Source: Leishmania mexicana MHOM/GT/2001/U1103
Lineage: Eukaryota > Euglenozoa > Kinetoplastea > Trypanosomatida > Trypanosomatidae
NCBI RefSeq assembly: GCF_000234665.1
Contig: NC_018308.1
Span: 216,920-280,919, forward strand
DNA length: 64,000 nt
Reading direction: 5' to 3'
The translations under genes and the position numbers were made by a program. Of the stretch, positions 31,166 through 40,834 are shown one piece after another. Every line of letters begins with the position of its first letter. Within the stretch, counting starts at the first letter, position 1. The notes below the pieces were generated by a model. It saw only the letters and a program-made list of their open reading frames with translations, did not search any database and was not told the DNA's origin.

Positions 31166-32146
31166 CTAGAGCTTGAGATCCTTGAACAGCGCGCTCTGCA
31201 GGAGGTGGCCTGTAAGAATGATGCTGACGGCGACGAGAAAGAAATCGTCCGCGTACCTCGCGGCGGCGTACACGACAACGGTGAACACGTGCACGACACT
31301 GGCGTACGCGGCGGCGAGGGCCGACGAGGGCACGCTGGGCTTCACGGCTTGCTGCGGCTGCGGCTGCTGCTGCTGTGCGGCGCCATCGACTATCTCCGTC
31401 AGGCTTGTCGGCATGAGCATGTAGGCAAACATGGTGACGTGGAGAACCGCGATGCGGAGCCCGATAACGATAGGCAGCAGACGCGCGTGTGTAATGACGC
31501 GCAGTCGAAGCACACAGCAGTCTAGCAGTGACACCGTCTTCGCGCCGCAGAAGCCGCCGTTGTACTTCTGCAAGAGCAGCAAATCATCGACAGAGGGCTT
31601 CGAGTTGGCGACGGGCACGGGGCACACGAGTTCTGCAGGTTCTCGGCACAGCGGGCACCGAAGCCGCCGGTAAATCCCGGTGCACTGCCATATCTGCACG
31701 AGACAGCGGGCGCAGAACTTCTGATGGCCACACGGCAGCAGCTCCACAGGGTGGTCAACGGTGGAGGAGAAGCAGATGATGCAGTGCATCTCATCTCCAG
31801 CTTCAGCCGCTGCTGCCTCTTGCGACGAAACTGGACGTGTTGGCCGCAGGGCGGCTGCCATGGCTTGCACCTCGGCGTAACTCGGCAGCGTTCTCCAGTG
31901 GGTTGCTTGCTGCCGCATCCGCCGTGCCTCGAGGTGCATCACGACGAACCGCGCCATCCACAGAATGAGCATCACCAACGCCAACGCCGGCACTGCCACG
32001 CGCAGGAGGTTCAACGCCATCGAGCCGCCGCTCGACACGCTCGCGAAGATGTTGCAGGCGGCCGGGAACGTGGCCGTCGCTGGGTGGGACGCGTTCACGT
32101 ACCTCGCCTGCGCAAACGTCAGCTCCGGTCGCGGTCGGTGCTCCAT
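31166..32146 (-). CDS. RING-finger membrane E3 ligase, RNF170-like
   Basis: 326 aa from the ATG at 32146; upstream codons derive from a CA repeat and begin at a non-ATG codon. One membrane helix at about 45-69 precedes a C3HC4 RING with C122, C125, C139, H141, C145, C148, C164 and C167. Three further hydrophobic segments follow (about 222-246, 275-298 and 303-318). The end, ADDFFLVAVSIILTGHLL, resembles the DUF1232 segment of RNF170, an ER membrane ubiquitin ligase. The RING ligands are complete, so E2 binding is expected. A Ubc13-type E2 lies 10 kb away in the same unit; that is proximity, not evidence of pairing. Its 3' region is unusually long and GC-rich. Confidence 0.88.
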   Translation of the reverse strand: MEHRPRPELTFAQARYVNASHPATATFPAACNIFASVSSGGSMALNLLRVAVPALALVMLILWMARFVVMHLEARRMRQQATHWRTLPSYAEVQAMAAALRPTRPVSSQEAAAAEAGDEMHCIICFSSTVDHPVELLPCGHQKFCARCLVQIWQCTGIYRRLRCPLCREPAELVCPVPVANSKPSVDDLLLLQKYNGGFCGAKTVSLLDCCVLRLRVITHARLLPIVIGLRIAVLHVTMFAYMLMPTSLTEIVDGAAQQQQPQPQQAVKPSVPSSALAAAYASVVHVFTVVVYAAARYADDFFLVAVSIILTGHLLQSALFKDLKL

Positions 32147-32227
32147 CTTGCCCCCCCCCCCCTCCCTGCCCGTATTGCGCCCTCTTCGACGTGTGCGTGT
32201 GTGTGCACCCACGTGTGAGAGGCCCCG

Positions 32228-32273
32228 CTGAGTAAGCGCCAGAGAAGCGGGCGTGTGCGGAGTGCGAGAGGAG
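32228..32273 (-). promoter_or_regulatory. Predicted trans-splice acceptor for the RING gene
   Basis: A minus-sense C/T-rich stretch ends in TTACTCAG, with the AG at 32228-32229, about 82 nt before the ATG. Other AGs nearer the start lack a tract. Confidence 0.45.
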
Positions 32274-32331
32274 AGAGCCGGGGCGCAGCCGAAGCGGGGG
32301 AGGGAAGTATGGGAGCGCACAGCGCAGCAGG

Positions 32332-32332
<1 letters not shown>

Positions 32333-32364
<32 letters not shown>
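32333..32364. repeat. (CA)16 microsatellite
   Basis: Uninterrupted CA array of 32 nt in the 5' flank of the RING gene; it explains the poly-Cys/Val upstream extension of that frame. Confidence 0.92.
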
Positions 32365-32365
<1 letters not shown>

Positions 32366-33695
32366 CAAGCCCTTCAACCTCCTTTTCTTACGTTATATTA
32401 CAGGAGAGGGAGAAGGGTGAAGCAGCGAAACCGTCGTTGTGTCTGACGCGTATGTGCGTACGTCGTCGTCGTTACCACGGCGCGTGTGCGTGTGTGTGGT
32501 TACCGCGCGCAAGTGCGCTTCTTCTGATTCTCGCGGCTGCGACAGCCTGTCAGACCACCGCACCACGCCAAGGGGCTCGCGCGTATGGGGCAGGTTTCGG
32601 CTACGAGCACACCAGGGGGCACACGTCGAGCAAGATACACGCGCTCCCGTGTCGCCGAGACGTAGGGCACACACCGGCGCGAGAGAGGAAAGCCGGTGAC
32701 GACACCCCACAGCGACGAGCGGCGCAGGCGGCGTGAAGGCAGTCTGGCGACAGTCCAGAAAAGAAAACGCACGCACACACAGGGATGAGCGCGTGAAGAG
32801 CAAGGACGAGAGAGGGGGAGGTGTGCGTGTGTGTGTGTGTGGTGTGTGTGAGGGAGGGAGGGAGGGAGGGAGGGAAACGACGTTCACGACGCCACAAGAG
32901 CGCGCAACGCAGAGAAACGGGTGGCCGTTGGTGACGACGACTCTGTCGGCGAGCCAAGGGATGGATGACGGCACAGGGGGTGGGTGGGGGTCAAGGCTGC
33001 AACTCAGATGGCGCGGAGGTGCAACTTCACAGCAACAACGTCGGCACACGGCAGCAGCAACACAGTGGAAGACGAGGCCGAAGGAAGCGGATGTAAGTAG
33101 CGAGGACGACGGAGCGCAGCTGACATGGAAATTATGGCGGAGCGATGGTATGTACACGTGTGGCGTGCGGGGTGGGGGTGGGGTGGCAGGAGAAGTGCCG
33201 GTGCAACCGCGACAGCCGCACGGGGGGCGATATACAACAGATAGAGAGAGGGAGTATTGGTGGACGCATGAGTCGGCTGGTGGGCAGTGGCTTTGCGGGC
33301 GTGTCCTGTTAGGCATTCCCCCGGCGAGAGCGTGTGCGGAGGGAAAGGCCCACCTGCACACAAGCATGCTGCAACCGTAGGCGCGCCGTGCTTCACAGCT
33401 CCCTCACGGCTTTGCCTTTGCCTTTCTTTTGTGCGGTTTATCTATTGTGTGGCGCTGTGGCGAGACGTCAGGCACGGGCGCAGGACCGCCGCACGGCCGA
33501 TCCCTCCCCATCCGTACTCGGGCCTCAGCGGTGGTGGAGGGAACACAGCGCGACCGTGCGCTCCAACGCGTCCTACAGAGGATCTTCCACGCCCCCCCCC
33601 CCCACACACACACGCACACGCACACATACACACACTCAGAGATCAGCCAGCTAGTGGATGATGACGGGACTCGCCACATCCATCGCCGCACGGTA

Positions 33696-36600
33696 TCACA
33701 CACATTCCCGCAACCACGGATGCCGCAGCGCCTCGTACGCCGTCAGCCGCCGCGAAGGGTACTTCTCCAGAAGTCCGCGAATGAAGGAGGCGCCGAGCGC
33801 CGAGATGGGGGGCAGCAACACATCCGCGACGTGTCCATCAGGCGCCATCACGCGACCGACGGACGGGTTTGCCTGCGCACCGGTCGCGGCAGCGTCCGCG
33901 GAGACGTACACAAGGCGATCGAGGTCCACCTCCAGCCCACCCGACGCACACGTGTCGGCGTACGTGGTGAGTGATGCGCAGAGCTGCTCCACAGTGGCGT
34001 CAAAGCGCGAGTCAGCCGACGTCGCGCTGCTGCCGCCATCGCTGTCCTCAGCATGGGCACGCTTCTGCTCCGCACACCGCATAGACGCCGCCACCGCCTC
34101 GACGCGCCGGTGCCACTGTCGAGTCTGCTCCGAGGTGGCGGAAGACGCAGCTGACGTCTCGGCGCATTTTTTCGGCAGCACCACGCGCACCGACTCTACC
34201 ACAGACAGCGGAGGTAGACACGCAACATCAGGAGGAGGACGTGCCGCAGAGCTGGACGGCCGTGACGATGGGAGCGGCCCAGCACTGGCTGGGCGGCGAC
34301 GGTGCCGCTGGAAGCGCAGGGGGGCGTCATAGTTCACCAAAGGTGGCCCGCCGGGTCGCCGCGGTTTTTTTGCTGACGGAAACGGTGCCCGCCCCGTCAG
34401 CAGCGCGTACGCGATGACGCCGACGGAGTACATGTCGACTGCTGCGCCGTACCCCATCTTGTCCGGGCGCAAGGCCGGGTTGGTGACCTCAGGGGCTGCG
34501 TAGATAGGGGTGCCGCAGCTCGTCGTTGCGTCGTTTCGGGAGTAGATGAGCTTCACCCGCTCCGGCACCGCCTCCGTGGCTGCTGCTGCCGCCGCCGCAG
34601 GCCTGCCTTCAACGTCCTGTGACATCTGCGAGAGCATCCCGGTGAGGCCGTGCAGTGCCCCTGTGGAGTCGAACGGATGTGTCTGCAGCTGGTCGAGCAC
34701 ATGCGAGAGACCGAAATCCATGACCTTGACGACCGGCCACATGTGCCGCGGTACGTGCACCGTGTAAAGCACTGACAGCGGATTCGTGAACTCCACCGCC
34801 GCACTGCCCTCCTCACGCGTCGTCGCGGCGGATGTGGACGCGTCGCTTGCGTGGTGCGGGTGAGAGTAGGCGCGGAGCTGATGAACCAACGTCTGCAGCT
34901 GCAGCGCGTTGAGGGTGTAGCGGTCGCAGGGGCGCTGCAGCATCAGATTCTCGAGCTTCAAGTCACGGTGGATGATGCCCATCGTGTGCAGGTACAACAC
35001 TGCCTCAATCACTTGAACGATGATAATCTTCACAATGAACTCCGGCAGCGGACCGCCGACGGAGACGAGTTCAACGTCGTCGTCGTCGCACGTAGCTGCA
35101 CCCACCGCTGCCGTTGTCGAGTCGCCGCTGCCGTTGCCGAGCCGCTGCGCACCGGTGCTACGGCGGTTGTTCGCGCCACGCTCGCGTCGTTTGTAGATCT
35201 GCAGCAGGTCCCACACCTCCCCTCCGGTCGCCTGCTCCATCACCAGCGCCAGGTGGTCTGGCTGGTCAAACACCTCGTACAGTGCGGTGACGTTGCGGTG
35301 ACGCACGGCGAGGAGAATGTTGATCTCGCGCTGCTGACGGCGGCGGTGCTGCAGCTCTCTCTCGTATGTGCGGCGGAGTGCCTCGGGGAGGCAGCGGATC
35401 AGCTCTCGACGGCGTTGCTCACGATCTTGCCGCGGCAGTCGCTGTGCGTCCCCGTCATCACTCGAGTCGTCGCCGTCTCGCCGCTTGTGCGGCGACTTCC
35501 ACAATGCGCTGAGCGAGGAGGACGGCGTCAGGGCAGTGGGCGTTGAGTCGGCAAGCTGAAGATGGGCGAGCACACCTGCTGTCCATTCCTTCCGTCTCTG
35601 CAGGGCCAGATCGTCCGGCTGCGTCTCCATGAGCAACAACTGCTCAATCACCGCGGCATCTTCGGCCGATATCGTCCCTGGCACTGCCCCCGCAGTATCA
35701 GGGGTGGCGACGGTGGCGGTGGTGTGGATGCACGACACAGGTGTGCGATCTGTACCGCTTTCGCCTTCCTCGGGATGCTGCTGCTGCTGCTGCTGCCGCC
35801 GTCGCCGAAGAGCTTCCACCAACATCCGCTGCTTGCGGATGATCTTGACGGCGAACACCTGTGGCGCAGCATCGGTAGTGGTGGTGTCCGCCTCCGCTGC
35901 TGTCGTCGAGGCCGCCGACGCGGACACCTGCAGCACCGCGACCGGCGCCCGTCGCTCCTTCTCCCGTATGTAGGCTTCCCGTAGCTCAGCCGCCTCTGAC
36001 GGGTTCGCCGTCCACTCACCCACGCCGTCGCCGCTGAAGACGTGCTCCCAACTTGAGGGCACGCCAGCCGCGACCACACCGCCGGCGTCAAGGAGGGACG
36101 GCGACTGCGATGAGGTTGACGCCTCTGCGCGCAAGGCGGCACGGTACACGGTGCCGAACGTTCCCTGGCCCAGCGGGTGCGCCCGATCAAGGGAGTAGTA
36201 CTCGTCAACGCTGTGACCGTACATGCGCCGCACCTGCGCCTCGACGTTCCACTGCGCTCTGCACAGCAGCGCACGCCGCTGCGCAGCTGTCTGCAGTGCT
36301 TGACGTTGGTGCTGCTCCTTCTCCGCCAAGGTGGTGGTGCCCTCATCGGCGCCTTGCGTCGTGCTTGCCCTATGCGGCTGCTCCATCACCCAACGCACAA
36401 ACCCCTCCGCAGTGAGGAAGTGAAACGAGAGGTTGTAGTTCGTCGTGTGCCGCGGGCCGGCGTTGATGAGTTCCACCACGTCACCGTCGCGCAGACGCAC
36501 CGAGCGACCTTTGCCCACCTTCTGGCCGTTGACGATGCATCCGTTTGTGCTGTAGTCAGAGAGCATAACGTGAGCGTTGGCGGACCGTTGTTGTTGCCGC

Positions 36601-37373
36601 TGCTGCGGCTGCCTGGCGGCGGCGTTGCGGGCGGCTGCATCGCCGCGTGGATGCGGCACCGCTGGCACCTCCGTTGTGGGTTGAGGCCTGTGATGAAGCG
36701 GGGCCGCGACTTTGGCCATGGCGCCGGTCGCCTCGTAGGCGGCCCTATGTGCCTCCTTGTCTTCTGCTGCTACTGTAGCCGCTGCTGCAGCGTCACCGTG
36801 ACGATGATCACTTCCTGATTGGTAGGCGATGGTGCAGTGCACACTGCTGACGCACGGATTCGTGGCGAGGACGATGTCGTTGCTGGCGAGGCGACCGAGA
36901 CGGACCGCGCCGTTGTTGCTGCGAGTGCCGCACAGAGGCAGGAGAAGGCGAGGTGGTGAGGGGTGAGACTTGCTTCCCTCCTGCTGCGGCGAGGCTGGCG
37001 CGCAGGGGTACTTGCTGCCGCTGTGGGAGCACGTCGGCAAGTAGAACTGCCGCAGAGCTGGTGAAACGTGCCGCCACAACCAGTCCTCTCCAGGGTCGCG
37101 CAGGGACGATGAAGCTATCAGCTGCGCCGCTGACTCTTTCCCCGGCGCGTGTGCCTCTTCCGCAGGGCAGCCGCAACGCTGCGCGTGTGCCAGCAGCCCG
37201 TTTTCTCTCGACGGCAGGTTCTGCGCGACGAGGACACCCCAGACACGCACACTATCGGCGTCACCGTCTTGAAGGACCTTGCCACTACACGCACCTTCGT
37301 GGCGCTGCTTCTTGTGCGCCGGTGGCGCGTTGCTGCTGCTGGTGCCACTGCGCTCATGTACCGGTGCGTTCAT
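33696..37373 (-). CDS. FHA-domain protein kinase (CHK2/Rad53-like architecture)
   Basis: 1225 aa from the ATG at 37373. The FHA domain is in two parts: LGRLASNDIVLATNPCVSSVHC (about 160-180) and DYSTNGCIVNGQKVGKG with LRDGDVVELIN (about 270-305), separated by about 90 residues of low complexity. A serine/threonine kinase domain follows, with glycine loop GQGTFG (about 402-407), lysine K510 in FAVK, HRDLKLEN (D804), DFG (D886), CGTPIYAAPE (about 953-962) and VDMYSVGVIAYALLTG. All catalytic residues are present, but the kinase is broken by large inserts, notably about 100 residues between glycine loop and K510. FHA domains bind phosphothreonine. FHA plus CAMK-like kinase suggests a checkpoint-type kinase; inference only. 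The ATG follows a CT tract and AG at 37383-37384. An earlier ATG at 37433 lies before that tract. Confidence 0.92.
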   Translation of the reverse strand: MNAPVHERSGTSSSNAPPAHKKQRHEGACSGKVLQDGDADSVRVWGVLVAQNLPSRENGLLAHAQRCGCPAEEAHAPGKESAAQLIASSSLRDPGEDWLWRHVSPALRQFYLPTCSHSGSKYPCAPASPQQEGSKSHPSPPRLLLPLCGTRSNNGAVRLGRLASNDIVLATNPCVSSVHCTIAYQSGSDHRHGDAAAAATVAAEDKEAHRAAYEATGAMAKVAAPLHHRPQPTTEVPAVPHPRGDAAARNAAARQPQQRQQQRSANAHVMLSDYSTNGCIVNGQKVGKGRSVRLRDGDVVELINAGPRHTTNYNLSFHFLTAEGFVRWVMEQPHRASTTQGADEGTTTLAEKEQHQRQALQTAAQRRALLCRAQWNVEAQVRRMYGHSVDEYYSLDRAHPLGQGTFGTVYRAALRAEASTSSQSPSLLDAGGVVAAGVPSSWEHVFSGDGVGEWTANPSEAAELREAYIREKERRAPVAVLQVSASAASTTAAEADTTTTDAAPQVFAVKIIRKQRMLVEALRRRRQQQQQQHPEEGESGTDRTPVSCIHTTATVATPDTAGAVPGTISAEDAAVIEQLLLMETQPDDLALQRRKEWTAGVLAHLQLADSTPTALTPSSSLSALWKSPHKRRDGDDSSDDGDAQRLPRQDREQRRRELIRCLPEALRRTYERELQHRRRQQREINILLAVRHRNVTALYEVFDQPDHLALVMEQATGGEVWDLLQIYKRRERGANNRRSTGAQRLGNGSGDSTTAAVGAATCDDDDVELVSVGGPLPEFIVKIIIVQVIEAVLYLHTMGIIHRDLKLENLMLQRPCDRYTLNALQLQTLVHQLRAYSHPHHASDASTSAATTREEGSAAVEFTNPLSVLYTVHVPRHMWPVVKVMDFGLSHVLDQLQTHPFDSTGALHGLTGMLSQMSQDVEGRPAAAAAAATEAVPERVKLIYSRNDATTSCGTPIYAAPEVTNPALRPDKMGYGAAVDMYSVGVIAYALLTGRAPFPSAKKPRRPGGPPLVNYDAPLRFQRHRRRPASAGPLPSSRPSSSAARPPPDVACLPPLSVVESVRVVLPKKCAETSAASSATSEQTRQWHRRVEAVAASMRCAEQKRAHAEDSDGGSSATSADSRFDATVEQLCASLTTYADTCASGGLEVDLDRLVYVSADAAATGAQANPSVGRVMAPDGHVADVLLPPISALGASFIRGLLEKYPSRRLTAYEALRHPWLRECV

Positions 37374-38272
37374 CGAGAGTTGCTTGAAGGAGGAGAGAGG
37401 GAGGGGTGCAAGTGGTGATGGCGTGTGCGTCATGTGTGTGCGCGTGTCCAGAGAGGTGGCGGGTGGGGTGGGTGGGAGGCACAACCTGCTGCGCAGCGGT
37501 ACCTATGCGCGTGCTCTCGTGTGTTAGCGTCCGTCCGTCACGTACTGTGGACACACGCACGCACACACATCTACGCACGCGCGCGCCTTTCTCTGCGTGC
37601 GTGCGTGTGTGGCGTGCTCTCTGTGAACGGGAGAGGGAGGGGGGAGGGGGAGTGCGCAAGGACGAGTGGTGAGGCCTCAGGGAGGCGTGGTCAAAGGAGG
37701 AGGGCGATGAAGCACTTTGCGAGGCTGCGTGCGTGCAACCTCATGACCAAGCAGCGCTGCACCGAGTAAAAATAGAAAGCATCGGAGGTATCGATGACAA
37801 GAAATGGCGGCGGCGGCGGCGGCGGCGGGAGGGGGGGGGTGCGATCACCTTGTGTGTGTGTGTTTACCAAGAGAAGCATAGGACCATAATAAGGATGCGT
37901 CGTCACGTAAAGGGTGAACGGTGACACGGGGTGGGGAGGGAGACCGCCGAAGGTGCGGGAGGCGTGCGGCGCATCAGCCGCGGACACACCCGCGCACACA
38001 CACGAGAGTCTCGAAGCAGTGAGGGATCGTGACAGGCGGCGGGCATACGTGTGGAGGGATGCTCGCAGGGGACCGAGGCGGTTCAGGAGACTGAGGAGAG
38101 AGGAGCGGCGGATGCGCTTACCGTTAACACATGCCGCGTTGACGGTGGCTGGTGGCGACTGTGGTACAGCAACGCAAGGGGGAGGGGGGAGGGCGGCCAG
38201 CGGGGCAGGTGCGTGCCCGCCATTTTCTCGCTGTCTCTCCGGTATCGCTGTACATGATGCCTCGCCAATATG
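37374..38272. other. Intergenic region
   Basis: Spacer with the kinase acceptor, a GGC run (37806-37828), poly-G and a short GT run (37853-37862). In the minus sense it includes the 3' UTR of the first CHCHD gene, whose first 22 nt are part of the duplicated block. No gene seen. Confidence 0.6.
37383..37407 (-). promoter_or_regulatory. Predicted trans-splice acceptor for the FHA kinase
   Basis: CCCTCCCTCTCTCCTCC then TTCAAG in the minus sense, with the AG at 37383-37384. This gives a very short 5' UTR (9 nt) and picks the ATG at 37373 over the one at 37433. Confidence 0.5.
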
Positions 38273-38628
38273 CTACTGTGGAGGCTGCATCGGGTGCTCT
38301 CTCTGGCACTGCGTGAAGTAGTCCCACGCCCACCTGCAGCTGTCGGCGGACTCGGGGTTCGCCTCAAGGCACTTGGAGTAGCCCACAAGTTGCGACGTGC
38401 AGACGTGCCCCTCCTGCTGCGCGGCCTGCGCCAGCTGCTGCGCCTCTGCCGGCTGCGTCGGCGCCTGGTTGCCGTGGCCGTAGAGGTAGTTGCTGATGCC
38501 GTGGCCCAGCACGCTGCCACCGGCGACGGCCGCCATCGTGCCGAGGATGCCGCTACCGCCACCGCCGGCCATCGGACGCTGAACGTAGATGTTCGTGACG
38601 CCGTTCGGCTGCTGCGGGTGCGCGTGCG
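38251..38628 (-). repeat. 378-bp identical block, copy 1
   Basis: Base-for-base identical to 40354-40731 (offset 2103). It covers the C-terminal coding part of the CHCHD-like gene plus 22 nt past the stop. Outside both ends the two loci are unrelated. Confidence 0.97.
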
Positions 38629-38719
38629 ACGTGGTACCGGGGCGGCGCTCGGACGGAAATCCACGGAGGGGGGTTTGGCGACTACCACGACCACCACCGC
38701 CACCGCGACTACGAGGCAT
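38273..38719 (-). CDS. CHCHD2/CHCHD10-like twin-CX9C mitochondrial protein, copy 1
   Basis: 148 aa from the ATG at 38719. The C-terminal CHCH fold has C107-x9-C117 and C128-x9-C138. The middle has the Gly/Ala-rich hydrophobic stretch GILGTMAAVAGGSVLGHGI (about 57-75), as in CHCHD2/CHCHD10 and yeast Mix17. Family knowledge: such proteins are oxidised by Mia40/Erv1 in the intermembrane space and affect respiration and cristae. The first 33 residues are basic, Gly/Arg/Pro-rich and may act in targeting. From about residue 31 to the stop the DNA is identical to copy 2 at 40376-40834, while the N-termini differ apart from the start M-x-R-S-R. Confidence 0.92.
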   Translation of the reverse strand: MPRSRGGGGGRGSRQTPLRGFPSERRPGTTSHAHPQQPNGVTNIYVQRPMAGGGGSGILGTMAAVAGGSVLGHGISNYLYGHGNQAPTQPAEAQQLAQAAQQEGHVCTSQLVGYSKCLEANPESADSCRWAWDYFTQCQREHPMQPPQ

Positions 38720-38768
38720 TCTTCAACACACGGGTGAGCTCACTTTTCCTCGTCGTGCAGCCGCGTGT

Positions 38769-38813
38769 CTGCGTGATGGAGGTTGACGGATGTGTGCGGG
38801 GGAAGAGGGATCG
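38769..38813 (-). promoter_or_regulatory. Possible trans-splice acceptor for CHCHD copy 1
   Basis: A minus-sense CCCTCTTCCCCC stretch is followed at a distance by CATCACGCAG; the AG is at 38769-38770, 50 nt before the ATG. Moderate quality. Confidence 0.4.
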
Positions 38814-39598
38814 AAAGCCGTAGGTGCCCCGCGGCCACGGATGTCGTGTGCGCGTGTGTTCGTCGTGCGCGGTGGAGGAGACACAAAGCTGGCAGAGGCC
38901 GTGAGAGCGAAGGCGGGGCGATGCCGAGATGCTTCGTTGGACGGCAGTGTACAAGGACGGGGTGGTGTGGGATGGGGCAACACGGCTACGCGCAGCCAAC
39001 GCTCACCCACCTCCGTGAATCGCCACGCAGGGTAGAGAGGACGAAAGGGTGTGTAAAGGACCTGATATCTGACCTCGAGACACGCCGAGGGTGGTGGTGG
39101 TGGTGGTGCGCAAGCCTGTGCGAGTGGTTCAACCTTTTCTGTCGATCTGCTTGCCTGTATACCGTTGTCCGTGCGTGTGCGTCTGCGACACGGGAAGTGA
39201 GAGAGAGGGAGGGAGAGAGAGAGAGCCAGAGTGAGAGATGGATGCAACAACCCATGCGGGGCCATAGAAATTCGTGAGGGGAGTTCCTGAGCCGATCGCC
39301 GAAATGCACGGATAGCGTCGGGAGAAGCGGGCGAGCGGGAGGACAAGAGGCGCTGCCAGAGGCTATCAGAACAGGAACAGAGGCAAGACGGAGGGAGAGG
39401 GGGTGGTGGTGGTGGTGTCGGCGAGGATGTACCCTCGCATGCAAGTCGCCGGTTTCCCGCCACACCCACACAGAGAAGCTCATGCGCACGGCGGGCGTGG
39501 GGTTGTTTCTATGTAGACACGAATGAAAGCGCATGGGAGGCTGCCGCTGCCGCTGCTGCCCTTCCTCCGTCCCAAGGGAAACGGGAACATGCGAAAGG

Positions 39599-39615
39599 AT
39601 ATATATATATATATA
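39599..39615. repeat. (AT)n microsatellite
   Basis: 17 nt of alternating A and T in otherwise GC-rich DNA, next to a CA run. Confidence 0.9.
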
Positions 39616-40353
39616 GTTATAGAGGTAAGACACACACACACGCACGCACGCAGAGAACGAGAGAGGCGCACTGGCCCTCCTCCCCCTCCCTCTCCCCCAG
39701 GCAAAGCGCGTGAGCAGCAACAGCGAGGGCAATGACTAGCAGGCACGCAGGATGGGACGGGGCGAGTGGACGAGGAGGGGAGGCGAGGGGGGGGGGGGAG
39801 AGAGAGAGGGTGATACAGCCACAACAAAACGACTTTACACATACACACACACAATTGTAAAGGGGGGGGGTGTCCAGCGAATATTCTCGCTGCCCTCCCC
39901 TCTGCCCCGCCACTGTGTCTACTCTGTGGCTCGCAGTGATTGTCGTACCAGGGATGGGGGACGAGTGATAGGGCGGTGGGGGTGGTGGTGGTGCACCGTT
40001 GATACATAGGTAAGAGTCCACGTCATGTGTATGACTCCTGCGTGGGTGTGTTAGCCGCCACCCACCCCCCCTCCTCCTCCCCTCTTCTTCTGCAGCTATG
40101 CCTCGCTTCTGTGGGTGTCTTCTCGTAAGGGATGGCGGTGGTGGTGGCGGTGATCGCGGCGGCGCGTGTGGCATGCTTGGGTCGTTCGTACGAGGGAGAA
40201 GAGGAGGGGGAGAGGTGCTCGGGCTTCGTATTCTTCAAAGCGGGCCAACATGACGAAGCTAACGCACACACGCATACAGAGTCCCACGTGCGGGTCCCCC
40301 TCTCCCCCGCTACCACCCACCACCATCACCACAAGGTTTCCCTCACAGTTGCC

Positions 40354-40731
40354 TACATGATGCCTCGCCAATATGCTACTGTGGAGGCTGCATCGGGTGC
40401 TCTCTCTGGCACTGCGTGAAGTAGTCCCACGCCCACCTGCAGCTGTCGGCGGACTCGGGGTTCGCCTCAAGGCACTTGGAGTAGCCCACAAGTTGCGACG
40501 TGCAGACGTGCCCCTCCTGCTGCGCGGCCTGCGCCAGCTGCTGCGCCTCTGCCGGCTGCGTCGGCGCCTGGTTGCCGTGGCCGTAGAGGTAGTTGCTGAT
40601 GCCGTGGCCCAGCACGCTGCCACCGGCGACGGCCGCCATCGTGCCGAGGATGCCGCTACCGCCACCGCCGGCCATCGGACGCTGAACGTAGATGTTCGTG
40701 ACGCCGTTCGGCTGCTGCGGGTGCGCGTGCG
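40354..40731 (-). repeat. 378-bp identical block, copy 2
   Basis: Partner of 38251-38628, with no mismatch seen in line-by-line comparison. The block ends sharply within the coding region (HAHPQQ region) and 22 nt after the stop codon. Confidence 0.97.
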
Positions 40732-40834
40732 GTGTCGACTGGTGCAGCGGCTCCGCCTTCTTCGGCGGCGGTGGGGCGGCGGCGTGGTGGCTGCTGCCAC
40801 CGCTGGCACGAGGAGCTGCACGGGAGCGGGCCAT
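40376..40834 (-). CDS. CHCHD2/CHCHD10-like twin-CX9C mitochondrial protein, copy 2
   Basis: 152 aa from the ATG at 40834, with the twin CX9C cysteines at 111, 121, 132 and 142. Everything from about residue 36 on is identical to copy 1 at the DNA level. The N-terminus differs: basic and Ala-rich, with a PPPPKK run (MARSRAAPRASGG at the start). An unbroken minus-sense CT-rich tract runs to within a few bases of this ATG with no AG before it. The first AG downstream lies at 40816-40817, inside codon 6. Splicing there would remove this ATG and leave the next Met (about residue 54, in the shared part); otherwise an acceptor further upstream is used. The predicted function is as for copy 1. Confidence 0.88.
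   Translation of the reverse strand: MARSRAAPRASGGSSHHAAAPPPPKKAEPLHQSTPHAHPQQPNGVTNIYVQRPMAGGGGSGILGTMAAVAGGSVLGHGISNYLYGHGNQAPTQPAEAQQLAQAAQQEGHVCTSQLVGYSKCLEANPESADSCRWAWDYFTQCQREHPMQPPQ

Larger units (their letters stand above)
32147..33695. other. Intergenic region
   Basis: Holds the RING gene acceptor, a (CA)n array (32333-32364), a GGGA tetramer run (32851-32875), a GT run (32821-32850), and a poly-C then CA stretch (33590-33634). In the minus sense it is the 3' UTR of the FHA kinase gene. No gene-like frame seen. Confidence 0.6.
38720..40375. other. Spacer between the two CHCHD copies
   Basis: About 1.65 kb that is not duplicated. It holds a GGT run (39090-39107), a second GGT run (39400-39418), a TA array (39599-39615), CA runs (39630-39645 and 39836-39852) and poly-G (39787-39799 and 39861-39870). 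In the minus sense it is the 3' UTR of copy 2 and the 5' flank of copy 1. No gene seen. Confidence 0.6.
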
